Origin: DASUXA01 sp036378155
GTDB lineage: Bacteria > Actinomycetota > Actinomycetes > Mycobacteriales > Micromonosporaceae
Direction of reading: 5' to 3'
DNA: 64,000 nucleotides
NCBI GenBank assembly: GCA_036378155.1
Contig: DASUXA010000104.1
Span: 9,785 to 73,784 of the forward strand
The notes below the pieces were generated by a model that worked only from the letters and a program-made list of their open reading frames with translations, did no database searches and was not told the DNA's origin. Both the position numbers and the translations under genes were made by a program. Shown here in pieces: positions 52,750 to 62,310 of the stretch. Position 1 is the stretch's first letter. Every line of letters starts with the position of its first letter.

Positions 52750-53273
52750 GGCGCCGACTCTAACGTCAGGTCGGTCAGCGGCCGAACGCTCGACACGTCG
52801 TCAGCTACCGGGGGGCGCTGCAACAGATCGGTGAGCCAGCCGTGACCGGGCAGCGAGGCGTACGGCTGGATGTCGATCCACGGTCGCAGCACGAACGCGC
52901 GCAGGTGTGCCCTGGGATGCGGCAGGGTCAACTCCGGATCGTCCTGGACGACGGGCGTGCCGTCCTCGCCCCACACCATGATCACGTCGACGTCGAGGGT
53001 ACGCGGACCGAACCGGCGCTCCGGGTCGCGCACCCGACCCGCGTCCGCCTCCAACGACCGGACCCGCGCCAGCCAGTCGTACGCCCCGGCAGCCGGGTCG
53101 GTGACGAGCGCGGCGGCGTTGTAGTACGCCGGCTGGTCCGGGTCGCCCCAGGGCGGCGTCTCGTACACCCCGGAGACCACCACCAGGACGTCGTCCAGCG
53201 CCTCGATCGCGGTGCGCAGGTGCTGGTACCGGTCGCCCAGGTTGCTGCCCAGCGACAGCAGCGCGCGGCTCAT
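52746..53273 (-). CDS. folK: 2-amino-4-hydroxy-6-hydroxymethyldihydropteridine diphosphokinase
   Basis: Transfers pyrophosphate from ATP to the pterin alcohol in folate synthesis. The 175-residue protein begins with the LLSLGSNLGDRYQHLRTAIE signature. It has VVSGVYETPPWGDPDQPAYY, the metal and pterin motif RRFGPRTLDVDVIM and TLPHPRAHLRAFVLRPW. ATG 53273 overlaps the folB stop (ATGA). The usual folP-folB-folK order is kept. Confidence 0.97.
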   Translation of the reverse strand: MSRALLSLGSNLGDRYQHLRTAIEALDDVLVVVSGVYETPPWGDPDQPAYYNAAALVTDPAAGAYDWLARVRSLEADAGRVRDPERRFGPRTLDVDVIMVWGEDGTPVVQDDPELTLPHPRAHLRAFVLRPWIDIQPYASLPGHGWLTDLLQRPPVADDVSSVRPLTDLTLESAP

Positions 53274-53632
53274 CCACGGCTCCGGCTGAGCGTGACCGCG
53301 ACGTCGGCGAACGTGTGCGGGATGGGCGCCTCGGGCTTGTGTACCGTGACCGTGGCAGTGGTCACACGCGTGTCGGCGAGGCATTCGGTGACCAGTCGGT
53401 CGGCGAGCGTCTCGATCAGGTTGACCGGCTCCCCGCCGACGATCGCGACCAGTCGCTCGGCGAGTTCCCCGTAGTGCACGGTGTCCGCCACGTCGTCGCT
53501 GGCTGCCGCCGTGGACAGGTCCAGGTCGAGGGTGACGTCGACGACGAAGTCCTGACCCTGGGCGCGTTCGAAGTCGTACACCCCGTGCCGACCCCGCACC
53601 CGCAGCCCGGTCAGCGTGATCCGGTCGCTCAC
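53270..53632 (-). CDS. folB: Dihydroneopterin aldolase
   Basis: Cleaves dihydroneopterin to the pterin alcohol used by FolK. The 120-residue protein has the catalytic region VRGRHGVYDFERAQGQDFVV and DTVHYGELAERLVAI. It also has NLIETLADRLVTECL and the C-terminal VTVHKPEAPIP. It overlaps folP and folK by 4 bases each. Confidence 0.96.
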   Translation of the reverse strand: MSDRITLTGLRVRGRHGVYDFERAQGQDFVVDVTLDLDLSTAAASDDVADTVHYGELAERLVAIVGGEPVNLIETLADRLVTECLADTRVTTATVTVHKPEAPIPHTFADVAVTLSRSRG

Positions 53633-54462
53633 CGGTGCGCCTCCGTCGCCATCCACACCTTGATCGCGTCCACAGTAGAGCGGACGTCGTGCACGCGTAC
53701 CCCCCAGACTCCGGCGGACACCGCGAGCACGGTGGTCGCCAGCGTCGCCGCCTCGCGCTGGTCCACCGGGCGCGGACTGCCGTCCGGCCCCGCCAGCAGC
53801 GCGCCCAGGTACGACTTGCGGCTGGACCCGAACAGCACCGGGTAGCCGAGCGCGATCAGGGCGTCCAGGTGCGCCGACAGTCGCCAGTTGTGCTCGGCGG
53901 TCTTGGCGAAGCCGATGCCCGGGTCGAGGATCAGCCGGTCGGGGCCGACCCCGGCGGCGAGCGCGTCCTCGACGCGGGCGGCGAGTTCGTCGCGCACCTC
54001 GGTCACGACGTCGGTGTACACCGCGAGGTCGCGCATCGTCCGGGCGTGTCCGCGCCAGTGCATCAGCACCCACGGGCAGCCGGCGTCCGCGACCACTTTG
54101 CCCATTCCCGGATCGGCGAGCCCGCCGGAGACGTCGTTGACGACCGTGACGCCGGCTTCGAGCGCCGCCGCCGCCACCGCTGCCCGGGTGGTGTCGATGC
54201 TCATCGGTACGCCGGCGGCGGCGAGTTCGCGGATCACCGGGAGCACCCGCGCCCGCTCGGTGTCCGGGTCGACCCGGTCCGCGCCGGGACGGGTCGATTC
54301 GCCGCCTACGTCGACCAGGTCGGCGCCCTGGTCGCGCAGTTCGATGCCGTGCGCGACGGCGGCGTCGAGGTCCGCGTACCGCCCGCCGTCGGAGAACGAA
54401 TCGGGCGTGACGTTGAGGACCCCCATCACCACCGGGCGGCCGAGCTGGAACAGGTCCGACAC
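53629..54462 (-). CDS. folP: Dihydropteroate synthase
   Basis: Joins p-aminobenzoate with the pterin pyrophosphate; target of sulfonamides. The 277-residue protein shows VMGVLNVTPDSFSDGGRYAD, DVGGESTRPGADRV, PMSIDTTRAAVAAAAL, VVNDVSGG, LDPGIGFAKTAEHNWRL and FGSSRKSYLGALL. It is the first gene of folP-folB-folK-DUF3180. GTG 54462 is 6 bases after TAGGGT, a leaderless arrangement. The usual upstream folE/ftsH is absent; the type IV-like operon occupies that side. Confidence 0.97.
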   Translation of the reverse strand: MSDLFQLGRPVVMGVLNVTPDSFSDGGRYADLDAAVAHGIELRDQGADLVDVGGESTRPGADRVDPDTERARVLPVIRELAAAGVPMSIDTTRAAVAAAALEAGVTVVNDVSGGLADPGMGKVVADAGCPWVLMHWRGHARTMRDLAVYTDVVTEVRDELAARVEDALAAGVGPDRLILDPGIGFAKTAEHNWRLSAHLDALIALGYPVLFGSSRKSYLGALLAGPDGSPRPVDQREAATLATTVLAVSAGVWGVRVHDVRSTVDAIKVWMATEAHR

Positions 54463-54468
54463 ACGCCA

Positions 54469-54474
54469 ACCCTA
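54469..54474 (-). promoter_or_regulatory. -10 element of the folP operon, leaderless type
   Basis: TAGGGT on the minus strand ends 6 bases before the folP GTG, with no ribosome site between. Confidence 0.5.
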
Positions 54475-54691
54475 TGCGGGCGCGACGCCGCCGGGGGTTG
54501 CGGCGGGCGCGTGGCGCCCGTCCGCGTGTCGGTCCGCCCACCAGATGGGACGGTGAGCGAGTGATACGGATGAATCGGGCAGTCACCGATGCAGGTCCGG
54601 TGCGGCCACGACGCGGGCGACGATCTCGATCGGCGAGCTGACCTGCGGGAACGATCGTCACAGGAACCACACGCGACGCAACCCTCGAAGC

Positions 54692-54720
54692 TTGTTACAG
54701 GAGGGACCGCAACGTACTCT
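54692..54720 (+). promoter_or_regulatory. Primary-sigma promoter of the type IV-like operon
   Basis: TTGTTA (54692-54697), a 17-base spacer and TACTCT (54715-54720) fit a housekeeping promoter. Transcription would start near 54727, about 115 bases before the first gene of the operon. Confidence 0.55.
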
Positions 54721-54841
54721 CGGGGCTAAACCAGACGGTCAACCAAGACGCAGCGTCACGGGTTGATACCACTGGGTGCAAGTTGCCGAAGGCTAGACCG
54801 GACGAGCTGGTTGTGCCGGACGCGTTCCGGGGAGGTTTCTG

Positions 54842-55147
54842 ATGGTGCTGTTGGAGCTCGGCCAGGCGGTGTGGACGCACGCGTCACACGCCGTGGACGT
54901 GCTCGCCGCTCCCGACCAGGGTCCGAAGGAGCTCAACACCGAGGGTCTCGTCTCGTTCTTCGCCAGCAAGATCGCGCCGATCCTGCTGGCCGTCCTCGGC
55001 ATCGTGTTCATCGGACGGGCCAGCAAGGGCGAGATCTCCAGGGTGCTGACGAGTTCGGCGATCGCGATCATCGGGTTGGCGTTCATCGCCGGAGCGGTGT
55101 CCCTCTTCTTCGTCGGCGACTACCTGATCAACCTGGCGTTCAAGTAG
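54842..55147 (+). CDS. Small two-helix membrane protein, VirB2/TcpD-like
   Basis: A 101-residue protein with two transmembrane helices (APILLAVLGIVFIGRASKG and SSAIAIIGLAFIAGAVSLFF) after a soluble start. The size and two-helix hairpin suit VirB2/TrbC-type pilin-like or TcpD-like components, but similarity is too weak to be sure. GGGGAGG precedes the ATG. It is the first gene of a seven-gene operon with VirB4-, VirB6- and VirB1-like genes, which is the main reason for this call. Confidence 0.65.
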   Translation: MVLLELGQAVWTHASHAVDVLAAPDQGPKELNTEGLVSFFASKIAPILLAVLGIVFIGRASKGEISRVLTSSAIAIIGLAFIAGAVSLFFVGDYLINLAFK

Positions 55148-55154
55148 GACTCGC

Positions 55155-55517
55155 ATGCGGCTGCGCACGGACGACGACATCTACCGGGCCCGTCTGGTCT
55201 ACCTGGGCCCGCCCGGCTACACCCTGCCGGTCCAGTTGCCGTACGCGCAGTACGGCCTGTTCGTGCTGCTCGTGCCGGTCTTCATGGCGATCCACTACCT
55301 GTTCACGTTCAAGGTCGACCTCTTCCCCGCCTGGGAGATCGCCCTGGCGATGGTGTCGACCTCGTACATCTTCCGGCACGTCGACCCCGACCGGCCGGCC
55401 CGCATGGTGATCCGCACCGCCCTGACGGACTGGCGGGGCAGCCGCGAACCGGCTGCCGAACGCCGCGAACCCCGCCTGGTCGCCTCGAAGGTACGGGTTC
55501 GCGAGGAGTTGGCATGA
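55155..55517 (+). CDS. TcpE/PrgI-like membrane protein
   Basis: A 120-residue protein with two transmembrane helices (YGLFVLLVPVFMAIHYLFTF and ALAMVSTSYIFRH...). A conserved Arg/Pro-rich loop HVDPDRPARMVIRTALTDWR follows. PrgI/TcpE-like proteins of this design precede VirB4-like ATPases in Gram-positive conjugation operons. It overlaps the next gene by ATGA. Confidence 0.7.
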   Translation: MRLRTDDDIYRARLVYLGPPGYTLPVQLPYAQYGLFVLLVPVFMAIHYLFTFKVDLFPAWEIALAMVSTSYIFRHVDPDRPARMVIRTALTDWRGSREPAAERREPRLVASKVRVREELA

Positions 55518-58500
55518 GCCCGTCGCAGTCCCGTCCCGACCATCCGGAGGACGACGGCGTCGTCGCGCGCCCGCCGCGCCCCGCCGTCACGCCGAGGCGG
55601 CCGGAGCGCGGCGACGACGCGGATATCGAGGTGACCCCCGGACACGGCGCGATCGCCGTGTTCCAGTCGTCCAGGCCCCGACCCGCGCCGCAGACCGTCG
55701 ACGAAGACCCGGACGACATCCAGTCGCCGTTCCTCGACCTGTTCGAGCCGTCCGCCCCGGACGACGACGCGGCCTCGGCAGCCCAGGCGGAACGCTCGTC
55801 GGCACCAGCCCGCCCCGCACCCCGCGCCGGCAGCCAACCGCCACGTCCCGGCAACCGGCGCAACCCGGAGGCACCGCCGCGCCGGGACACGCCGAAGGCA
55901 GCCGAGTCGACGTCCCGTCGGGACACGCCGAGACGGCAGGAGCCGCCGCGTCGGGACGCCCCCGCCCAGCGGGCGAGCCGGACCGCGCATGGGCGGCAGC
56001 GCGCCCAGCCGTCGGTCATCCCGACCTCACCGGCGCCCGCCGGGCTGACGCCGCCCACTCCCGACCCGCGCCGTCCCGCTCCGCCGCCGCCGAAACCGGA
56101 GCGCCCGGCGCGGGAGCGCCGCGACAGCGGCCGCGGTCGCGGCAAGCCGGCGCCTCGCCCGGCGAAGACGCCCGCCCCGAAGCCGCCGCGGCACAAAGAC
56201 CGCGACCCGGCGGTCGAACTGGCGATCACCGAGATCGCCGGTCATCTGACCTTCACCCCGAACACCGTCACCGCGTGGTACTGGCTGCCCGAGGTGCGCT
56301 GGGCGTTCCGACCGGACGCCGAGCGGGAGGCGCTGCTGTCGGCGATCGCCGAGCAGTACGCCGGGCTCGCGGGTTTCCGCCTGCACCTGCGACGCACCAC
56401 CCGACCGTTCCCCGCCGACGAGTGGGCGCGCACCCTGGACCAGAACACGCCCGCCCCGCTGCCCGAGGTACCGGGCGCCCCGTCGTGGGCCGACCACCTG
56501 GTCGCCGCGCAGCAGCACCTGCGGCAGGTCAACCACGCGGAAGGGCAGTCGTTCCTCGGCGTGACCTTCGCCCGCCGTACCCTCGGCGACACCTTCGCCG
56601 AACGGATCGGACGGCTGTTCAGCAAGGGCGTCGCCCAGTCCGAACGGCGTCGGATGGCGCGCATGGTCGAGCAGTTCGACGAGGTACTCGGCGCGTTCGG
56701 CATGCGGGGCAGGCGGGTGACCGCACCCGAACTGGAGTGGCTGCTGTACCGCTCGGTCGCGCTGTGCATGTCGCCGCCCGGCGCGCTGTCCCCGGTGACC
56801 AGCGGCGTCTGGGAGCGGGGCGACCTGCTCGCGCTGACCGAGCAGATCGAGCGGTACCGCACGCCGTACGGCTCGACGGTGAAGCTGGTCAACCGGATGA
56901 CCGGCGAGGAGCGGCACGTCGCCGTGCTCGCCGTGGGTCGGATGGAGCCGCTGGAGATTCCCGAGCGGCACGAGCCGTGGCTGCACTTCCACGAGCGGCT
57001 GCCCTGGCCGATGGAGCTGTCGTCGCGGGTCGACGTGCTCGGACCCAACGATTCGTTCCGCAACCTGGAACACCGGCTGCGGATGATCCGCTCCCAGCAG
57101 CTCGACTACGCCGAACACGGCATGGACGCCCCGCCGGAGCTGGAACGCCTCGCCCAGCGGGCGCTGCACCTCGGCGACGAGATGACCACCGGGCTGCCCA
57201 CCGACGCGGCGCGGGTACACGGCTGGCACCGCATCGCCGTGGGCGGACGTACCCGCGACGAATGCCTGGAACGGGCGCGCCGGCTGATCCAGATGTACTC
57301 CCGCGAATTGCGCATCTCGCTGCAGCACCCGAAGAACCAGGACTGGCTCGCCCGCGAGTTCATCCCGGGCGAACCGGTCGCGAACACCGGATATCTGCGC
57401 CGGATGCCGGTGAAGCTGTTCGCCGCCGCGCTGCCGCAGGCCGCCTCGACGGTCGGCGACCGGCGCGGCGACCTGATCGGGCGAACCGCCGGCACCAGCC
57501 GGCGACCGGTCTTCCTCGACCTGCATTTCCCGATGGAGGTGCGGGAGCGCTCCGGTCTGGCGGTGTTCGTCGCCGAGCCGGGCGGTGGAAAGTCGACGCT
57601 GATGGGCGCGCTCGGCTACCTGGCGGCGCGGCGCGGCGTCCAGGTCACGTTGCTCGACCCGTCCGGCCCGCTGGCGCGACTGGCGGCGATGCCGGAGTTG
57701 CGACCGTATTCGCGGGTGCTCAACCTGACCGGTTCGGAACACGGCACGCTCGCCCCGTACGCGCTGATCCCGACCCCGCAACGGGGACACTTCGCGAGCG
57801 GTCCGACCGGCGACCGGGAGTACGAGATCGCCCTGTCCAACGCCCGTGCCGAGCGGCGCATGCTGGTGCAGGACATCTGCTCGATGCTGGTACCGCCGCA
57901 GGTCGCCCGCGAAGCGTCGACCGCCACGCTGCTGCGCCACGCGGTCCGGCAGGTACCGGCGGAGGAGACGTCGACGCTGGACGACATCGTCACGTGCCTT
58001 TCGGGGCTGGACGACGACGAAGGTCGGGAGCTGGCGAACCTGCTGCTGGATACCGCCGAGATGCCGCTCGCCCTGCTGTTCTTCGGTTCGCCGCCGGAGG
58101 GGCTGCTGGGCTCCGACGCCACGCTGACCGTCATCACGATGGCGGGGCTGCGGCTGCCGGACCTGAAGATCGAGCGGGAGTACTGGTCGGCGGAGGAGGC
58201 GCTGGCGCTGCCGATGCTGCACACCGCGCACCGGCTGGCGGTACGCCGCTGCTACGGCGGTTCGATGGGGGCGCGCAAACTCGTCGGGCTGGACGAGGCG
58301 CACTTCATGGAGGGGTGGCGCTCGGGTCGCTCGTTCCTGGTGCGACTCGCCCGCGACTCGCGCAAGTGGAACCTCGCCGCGCTGGTCGCCTCCCAGAATC
58401 CGCGCGACATTCTCGGACTCGACGTACAGAACCTCGTCTCCACCGTGTTCGTCGGGCGGATCGCCGAGGACCCGGAGGTGGCGGAGGAGGCGCTGCGGCT

Positions 58501-58780
58501 GCTGCGGGTGCCGACCGGTGTCGGGTACGAACACACGCTGGCCGCGTTGTCGCAGGTGGACACCGCGTCGTCGACCCGGCTCGGGTTCCGCGAGTTCGTC
58601 ATGCGCGACGTGGACGGCCGGGTGCAGAAGGTACGGGTGGACGTGTCGTATGTGCGCGACCTGCTCACCTATCTGGACACCACGCCCGGCGCCGCGCCGA
58701 CCGCCACCCGTACGCCGGTCGACCTGGGCGACGACTTCGACCCGCTCGCTGATCTCCCCCTCGACGAGTCGGAGGCGTGA
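55514..58780 (+). CDS. VirB4/TraC-like secretion ATPase
   Basis: A 1088-residue protein. Residues 1-230 are disordered, Pro/Arg-rich, cytoplasmic. The rest is a VirB4-type ATPase with Walker A (AEPGGGKSTLMGALGYLAAR) near residue 687 and Walker B (RKLVGLDEAHFMEGWRSG) near residue 922. The family SRKWNLAALVASQNP and late RVDVSYVRDLLTYLDTTPG are also present. These ATPases power type IV secretion. ATG 55514 overlaps the TcpE-like gene and its stop abuts the membrane gene, so both are coupled. The long disordered N-terminus is unusual and may bind partners. Confidence 0.88.
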   Translation: MSPSQSRPDHPEDDGVVARPPRPAVTPRRPERGDDADIEVTPGHGAIAVFQSSRPRPAPQTVDEDPDDIQSPFLDLFEPSAPDDDAASAAQAERSSAPARPAPRAGSQPPRPGNRRNPEAPPRRDTPKAAESTSRRDTPRRQEPPRRDAPAQRASRTAHGRQRAQPSVIPTSPAPAGLTPPTPDPRRPAPPPPKPERPARERRDSGRGRGKPAPRPAKTPAPKPPRHKDRDPAVELAITEIAGHLTFTPNTVTAWYWLPEVRWAFRPDAEREALLSAIAEQYAGLAGFRLHLRRTTRPFPADEWARTLDQNTPAPLPEVPGAPSWADHLVAAQQHLRQVNHAEGQSFLGVTFARRTLGDTFAERIGRLFSKGVAQSERRRMARMVEQFDEVLGAFGMRGRRVTAPELEWLLYRSVALCMSPPGALSPVTSGVWERGDLLALTEQIERYRTPYGSTVKLVNRMTGEERHVAVLAVGRMEPLEIPERHEPWLHFHERLPWPMELSSRVDVLGPNDSFRNLEHRLRMIRSQQLDYAEHGMDAPPELERLAQRALHLGDEMTTGLPTDAARVHGWHRIAVGGRTRDECLERARRLIQMYSRELRISLQHPKNQDWLAREFIPGEPVANTGYLRRMPVKLFAAALPQAASTVGDRRGDLIGRTAGTSRRPVFLDLHFPMEVRERSGLAVFVAEPGGGKSTLMGALGYLAARRGVQVTLLDPSGPLARLAAMPELRPYSRVLNLTGSEHGTLAPYALIPTPQRGHFASGPTGDREYEIALSNARAERRMLVQDICSMLVPPQVAREASTATLLRHAVRQVPAEETSTLDDIVTCLSGLDDDEGRELANLLLDTAEMPLALLFFGSPPEGLLGSDATLTVITMAGLRLPDLKIEREYWSAEEALALPMLHTAHRLAVRRCYGGSMGARKLVGLDEAHFMEGWRSGRSFLVRLARDSRKWNLAALVASQNPRDILGLDVQNLVSTVFVGRIAEDPEVAEEALRLLRVPTGVGYEHTLAALSQVDTASSTRLGFREFVMRDVDGRVQKVRVDVSYVRDLLTYLDTTPGAAPTATRTPVDLGDDFDPLADLPLDESEA

Positions 58781-60606
58781 TGAGAGCGGTCGCGTTCGCG
58801 GCGGCGGTGGTCGTCGCGGCGATCAGCGTGTTGTTCGGGCCCACCGCGCCCGCCGTCGCCGGTCCGACCTTGCAGGACCAGTGCACGGTGCAGGAATGGC
58901 GCGACCCGGGCAACTTCAGCCGCTGTGTCGGACAGTTGCACGACCTGAGCCAGCAGCGCGCGCAGTGCCTTGCCGCGCCGATCCCGGAGCCGCCCGACTC
59001 CGGGATGGCGGGCTGGTTCGTCACCGAGCCGGAGTCGTCGAAGCTGTCCGGTCCGCAGGGGTTGTACAGCCGCTACGGCTACGCCGGTTACGACTACACG
59101 ACGTACGACATCGGTTGTGTGCCGACGTTGATGCACCCGGACTACAAGTTCGAAAACACCATCGCCAACGCGGAGTTCATGTTCGCCACCGGCGTCATCG
59201 GGGCGTCCAACGCGTTGCGGGAGAAGGCGTGGCAGCCACAGAGCATGTGGGGCTGGGCGGACACCCTGGTCGACAAGGCGACCAAGGCGATCTACCAGCG
59301 CGTGTTCACCGTGTTCGGCGCGGTCACGCTGGCGGTGGTCGGACTGTACCTGCTGTGGCGTTCGCGCCAGTCCGACATGAGCGCGGCGATGACCACGGCG
59401 GGCTGGGCGATTCTGGTGATGGTCGCGGTCACCGCGATCGCCGCCTGGCCGGTACGCTCCGCGCACCTCGCCGACCAGTCGCTGATCCAGGGGCTCGGCG
59501 TGGTCCACGGGGCGGTCGGACCGCAGCCCAAGGATATTCCGCCGGATAAGTGCGTACTGCCGGACCCGGCGGCGTGCAAGGACGTGCGACCGCCGGCGGT
59601 ACGAGCCAGCGACACGGCGACCGAGACCATGTTGTACCGCAACTGGCTGCGCGGGGCGCTCGGGTCGGCGGACAGCCTGACCGCCCGGAAGTACGGACCG
59701 GCGCTGTACGACGCCAAGTCGCTGAGCTGGGACGAAGCCGAGCGGATCCGGGAGAACCCGAGTACCCGGGACGCCACGATCGCCCAGAAGCAGAACCAGT
59801 GGATGAAGGTCGCCGAACAGATCAAGACCGAGGATCCGCAGGCGTACGAGTACCTGCAGGGCACGCGGGGTATGGACCGGATCGGGGCGGGATTCATCGC
59901 GATCCTGTCCGCGCTGTTCTTCGCGATGTTCGACGTCACCGCCTCGGTACTGGTCCTGCTCGGTTTCCTGATCTTCCGCTGGGCGGTGGTCGCGGCGCCG
60001 GTCCTCGGTACCGTCGGCATGCTCCGACCCGCGAGTTCCGGGCTGCGACGGCTGGTCAACTCGGTCATCGCGGCGATGTTCAACATCGTGATCTTCGGTA
60101 CCGGCGCGGCGATCTACCTGTTCGCGGTCGATCTGATCATGAGTTCGGCGGCGCTGCCCGGCTGGTTGCAGGTGACCCTGGTGTGGCTCTGCGGCGTGGT
60201 CGGCTGGCTGCTGCTGCGCCCGTACCGGCGGATCACCCAACTCGGCGGCAAGGACTCGACCGGCGCGATCGCCACCGCCGGTACCTGGCACCGCCGGTTC
60301 TTCCGTGACCTGCGCGAGGCTGCCACGCTCGCGATCGCGACTCCCGCCGTGGAGTCCGTGGTGGACCGTCGGCGGGAGGCGCGGTCGGAGGTACTGCGGC
60401 CCGAGGCGCGCGCCGAGGACCCGGTCGAGGCGCGCACGGCCCGCCCGGAGTCGGCGACACCGCGCCAACGAGCGGTCACCGCCGAGTGGGTGGAGGCGGA
60501 CGTGCCGGACACGCCCACCGGGTACGCCGTGTACCGACCGAAGAGCCGCGCCGCGAAGCCGCCACAGGCGCCGGCTCCCCGGCCCGAGTCGGCGAACGTC
60601 GGGTGA
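58780..60606 (+). CDS. Polytopic membrane protein, VirB6/TrbL-like
   Basis: A 608-residue exported membrane protein. The signal peptide ends near AVA (residue 27), followed by a soluble stretch with five cysteines to about residue 190. About seven hydrophobic helices follow (VFGAVTLAVVGLYLLWRSRQ, MTTAGWAILVMVAVTAIAAW, AGFIAILSALFFAMFDVTAS, LLGFLIFRWAVVAAPVLG, LVNSVIAAMFNIVIFGTG and WLQVTLVWLCGVVGWLL). A basic cytoplasmic tail ends it. It fits the VirB6/TrbL-type channel component. ATG 58780, with GGAGG 4 bases upstream, is preferred to GTG 58777. Confidence 0.82.
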   Translation: MRAVAFAAAVVVAAISVLFGPTAPAVAGPTLQDQCTVQEWRDPGNFSRCVGQLHDLSQQRAQCLAAPIPEPPDSGMAGWFVTEPESSKLSGPQGLYSRYGYAGYDYTTYDIGCVPTLMHPDYKFENTIANAEFMFATGVIGASNALREKAWQPQSMWGWADTLVDKATKAIYQRVFTVFGAVTLAVVGLYLLWRSRQSDMSAAMTTAGWAILVMVAVTAIAAWPVRSAHLADQSLIQGLGVVHGAVGPQPKDIPPDKCVLPDPAACKDVRPPAVRASDTATETMLYRNWLRGALGSADSLTARKYGPALYDAKSLSWDEAERIRENPSTRDATIAQKQNQWMKVAEQIKTEDPQAYEYLQGTRGMDRIGAGFIAILSALFFAMFDVTASVLVLLGFLIFRWAVVAAPVLGTVGMLRPASSGLRRLVNSVIAAMFNIVIFGTGAAIYLFAVDLIMSSAALPGWLQVTLVWLCGVVGWLLLRPYRRITQLGGKDSTGAIATAGTWHRRFFRDLREAATLAIATPAVESVVDRRREARSEVLRPEARAEDPVEARTARPESATPRQRAVTAEWVEADVPDTPTGYAVYRPKSRAAKPPQAPAPRPESANVG

Positions 60607-60612
60607 CACGAG

Positions 60613-61146
60613 ATGCGCCAGGTGGTACGGCTGCTCGGCAACCGGTACGCGGTGGGACTCGGGGTCCTCGTCGTGGTCGCGCTGGTCGTCGTGGTCGCGC
60701 GCGGGCTGGGGGGTCCGGTCGAACAGACACCGCTCGGTACCACGGCGGTCACGACCCCTCCCACCAGCCATGGCACCGAGCAGCCCGACGACAGTGTGGT
60801 GTCGGTACCGGGGAGCGGTTCCCCGTCGCCGAGTGCGAACGGCGTCGAACCGCAGGTCGTCGCGATGGCGTTCGCCCGCGCGTGGCTGGCGCATCAGAAC
60901 GTGACCGCCGCGCAGTGGCATTTCCGGCTCGCCCGGTACGCGACCGACGACCTGTCGCAGAAGTTGCGGGGCGTCGACCCGGCTCAGGTACCGGCGGATC
61001 GGCTCACCGGCGACCCGGAGGTCGTCGACCGCGCTGACTCCTATGCGCAGGTGCGCATCCCGGTCGATTCCGGGGTACTCGACCTGCGCGTGGTCCTGGT
61101 GGACGGGCGGTGGCTCGTCGACGGCGTGGACTGGGACCGGGGATGA
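60613..61146 (+). CDS. Membrane-anchored VirB8/TcpC-like protein
   Basis: A 177-residue protein with one N-terminal transmembrane helix (LGVLVVVALVVVVARGLGG), a Thr/Ser/Pro-rich linker and an outside alpha/beta domain of about 95 residues. That domain has AFARAWLAHQNVTAAQWHFR and DLRVVLVDGRWLVDGVDWDR. This NTF2-like plan resembles VirB8/TcpC conjugation components. It overlaps the next gene by ATGA. Call rests on fold pattern and context. Confidence 0.72.
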   Translation: MRQVVRLLGNRYAVGLGVLVVVALVVVVARGLGGPVEQTPLGTTAVTTPPTSHGTEQPDDSVVSVPGSGSPSPSANGVEPQVVAMAFARAWLAHQNVTAAQWHFRLARYATDDLSQKLRGVDPAQVPADRLTGDPEVVDRADSYAQVRIPVDSGVLDLRVVLVDGRWLVDGVDWDRG

Positions 61147-62264
61147 GACCCGTCAGGACCGGACGCCGGCTGCTGATCGCGCTGGTCGCCGGGCTGACAC
61201 TGATGTGCTGCGCGGGCGGTACCGCCGCCGCGTTCTTCCTCACCGGGCTCGGCGGCAACTCGTCGACGACGAACACCGCGGCGCTCGGCTGCGGCGTGAC
61301 CACCGTGGTGAACGCGAACAGCAAACTGCCGTCGATCGCCTCACTCGGCGAGGAGCAGATCCACAACGCGGCAATCATCATCAGCGTCGGGCAGCAGCTG
61401 AAGGTGCCGCCACGCGGCTGGGTGATCGCCATCGCGACCGCCCTGCAGGAATCGGTGCTGCGGAATCTCGGCGACCTGGGCGCCGCGAACGACCACGACT
61501 CGCTGGGGCTGTTCCAGCAGCGACCCAGCCAGGGCTGGGGCACTCCGGAACAGTTGATGGACCCGGTGTACGCCTCGCGCAAGTTCTACCAGAAGCTGCT
61601 CACGGTCCACGGCTGGGAGCGGATGGCGCTGACCGATGCCGCCCAGGCGGTACAGATCAGCGCCTACCCCGACGCGTACGCCAAACACGAGCCGCTCGCC
61701 ACGCTGATCGTCAACACGCTCGCCCACGGCGCGGCACGAGCCGCCGGCTCGGTTGTCGACCTGCGCTGTGCCCGACCGGGCGAGGTCGCCGCCTCGGGCT
61801 GGACGGTACCGGTGCGCGGCGAGATCACGTCCGGGTTCCGACCGCCGGACCGCCCGACGCACAACGGGGTCGACCTCGCCGCTGGTCGTGGTACCCCGAT
61901 CCACGCCGCCGCCGCGGGCGTGGTGATCACCGCGACGTGCAACGCGATCGGTCCCGACGGCAAGCCGTGGGGGTGCTGGCGTGACGGTTCGACGTCGGTG
62001 CTCGGCTGCGGCTGGTACGTCGAGATCCTGCATCCGGGCAACATCATCACCCGGTACTGCCACATGGTCGACCGACCGGACGTGGTGGTGGGTCAGACCG
62101 TCGCCGCCGGCGAACAGATCGGCAGGGTCGGGTCCACCGGCAACTCGTCCGGACCGCACTGCCATTTCGAGGTACACATCAACGGTGATCGGTACCCGAG
62201 CGGCGCGATCGACCCGGTGCCGTTCATGAACCAGCAGGGCGCGCCGCTGGGCGGCGCGCCGTGA
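61143..62264 (+). CDS. Bifunctional lytic transglycosylase-like / M23 peptidase
   Basis: A 373-residue exported enzyme. A signal peptide (LLIALVAGLTLMCC) leads to a lysozyme-like domain (IAIATALQESVLRNLGDLGA, DHDSLGLFQQRPSQGWGTPE) at about 60-200. A C-terminal LytM/M23 zinc peptidase follows at about 230-370, with THNGVDLAAGRGTPIHAAAA (His and Asp ligands) and the HCHFEVHING motif. It would open peptidoglycan for the secretion channel, like VirB1 or Gram-positive TcpG/PcgL enzymes. ATG 61143 overlaps the previous stop. The M23 active-site residues are intact. Confidence 0.93.
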   Translation: MRPVRTGRRLLIALVAGLTLMCCAGGTAAAFFLTGLGGNSSTTNTAALGCGVTTVVNANSKLPSIASLGEEQIHNAAIIISVGQQLKVPPRGWVIAIATALQESVLRNLGDLGAANDHDSLGLFQQRPSQGWGTPEQLMDPVYASRKFYQKLLTVHGWERMALTDAAQAVQISAYPDAYAKHEPLATLIVNTLAHGAARAAGSVVDLRCARPGEVAASGWTVPVRGEITSGFRPPDRPTHNGVDLAAGRGTPIHAAAAGVVITATCNAIGPDGKPWGCWRDGSTSVLGCGWYVEILHPGNIITRYCHMVDRPDVVVGQTVAAGEQIGRVGSTGNSSGPHCHFEVHINGDRYPSGAIDPVPFMNQQGAPLGGAP

Positions 62265-62310
62265 GCGGCGGCTTCCCGTCGGGACGCTTCCCGTCAGGAG
62301 GCGGCGCGTC

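Larger units (their letters stand above)
54463..54841. other. Divergent intergenic region with promoter of the secretion operon
   Basis: About 380 bases without a gene. It holds the folP -10 element and the plus-strand promoter at 54692-54720. The roughly 115-base leader after that promoter shows no recognisable riboswitch. GGGGAGG sits 6 bases before ATG 54842. Confidence 0.55.

Noticed and set aside
54721..54841. Leader of the secretion operon as a possible riboswitch
   Set aside because: No conserved motif of a known class could be recognised and no strong stem is seen; only a plain leader is supported.
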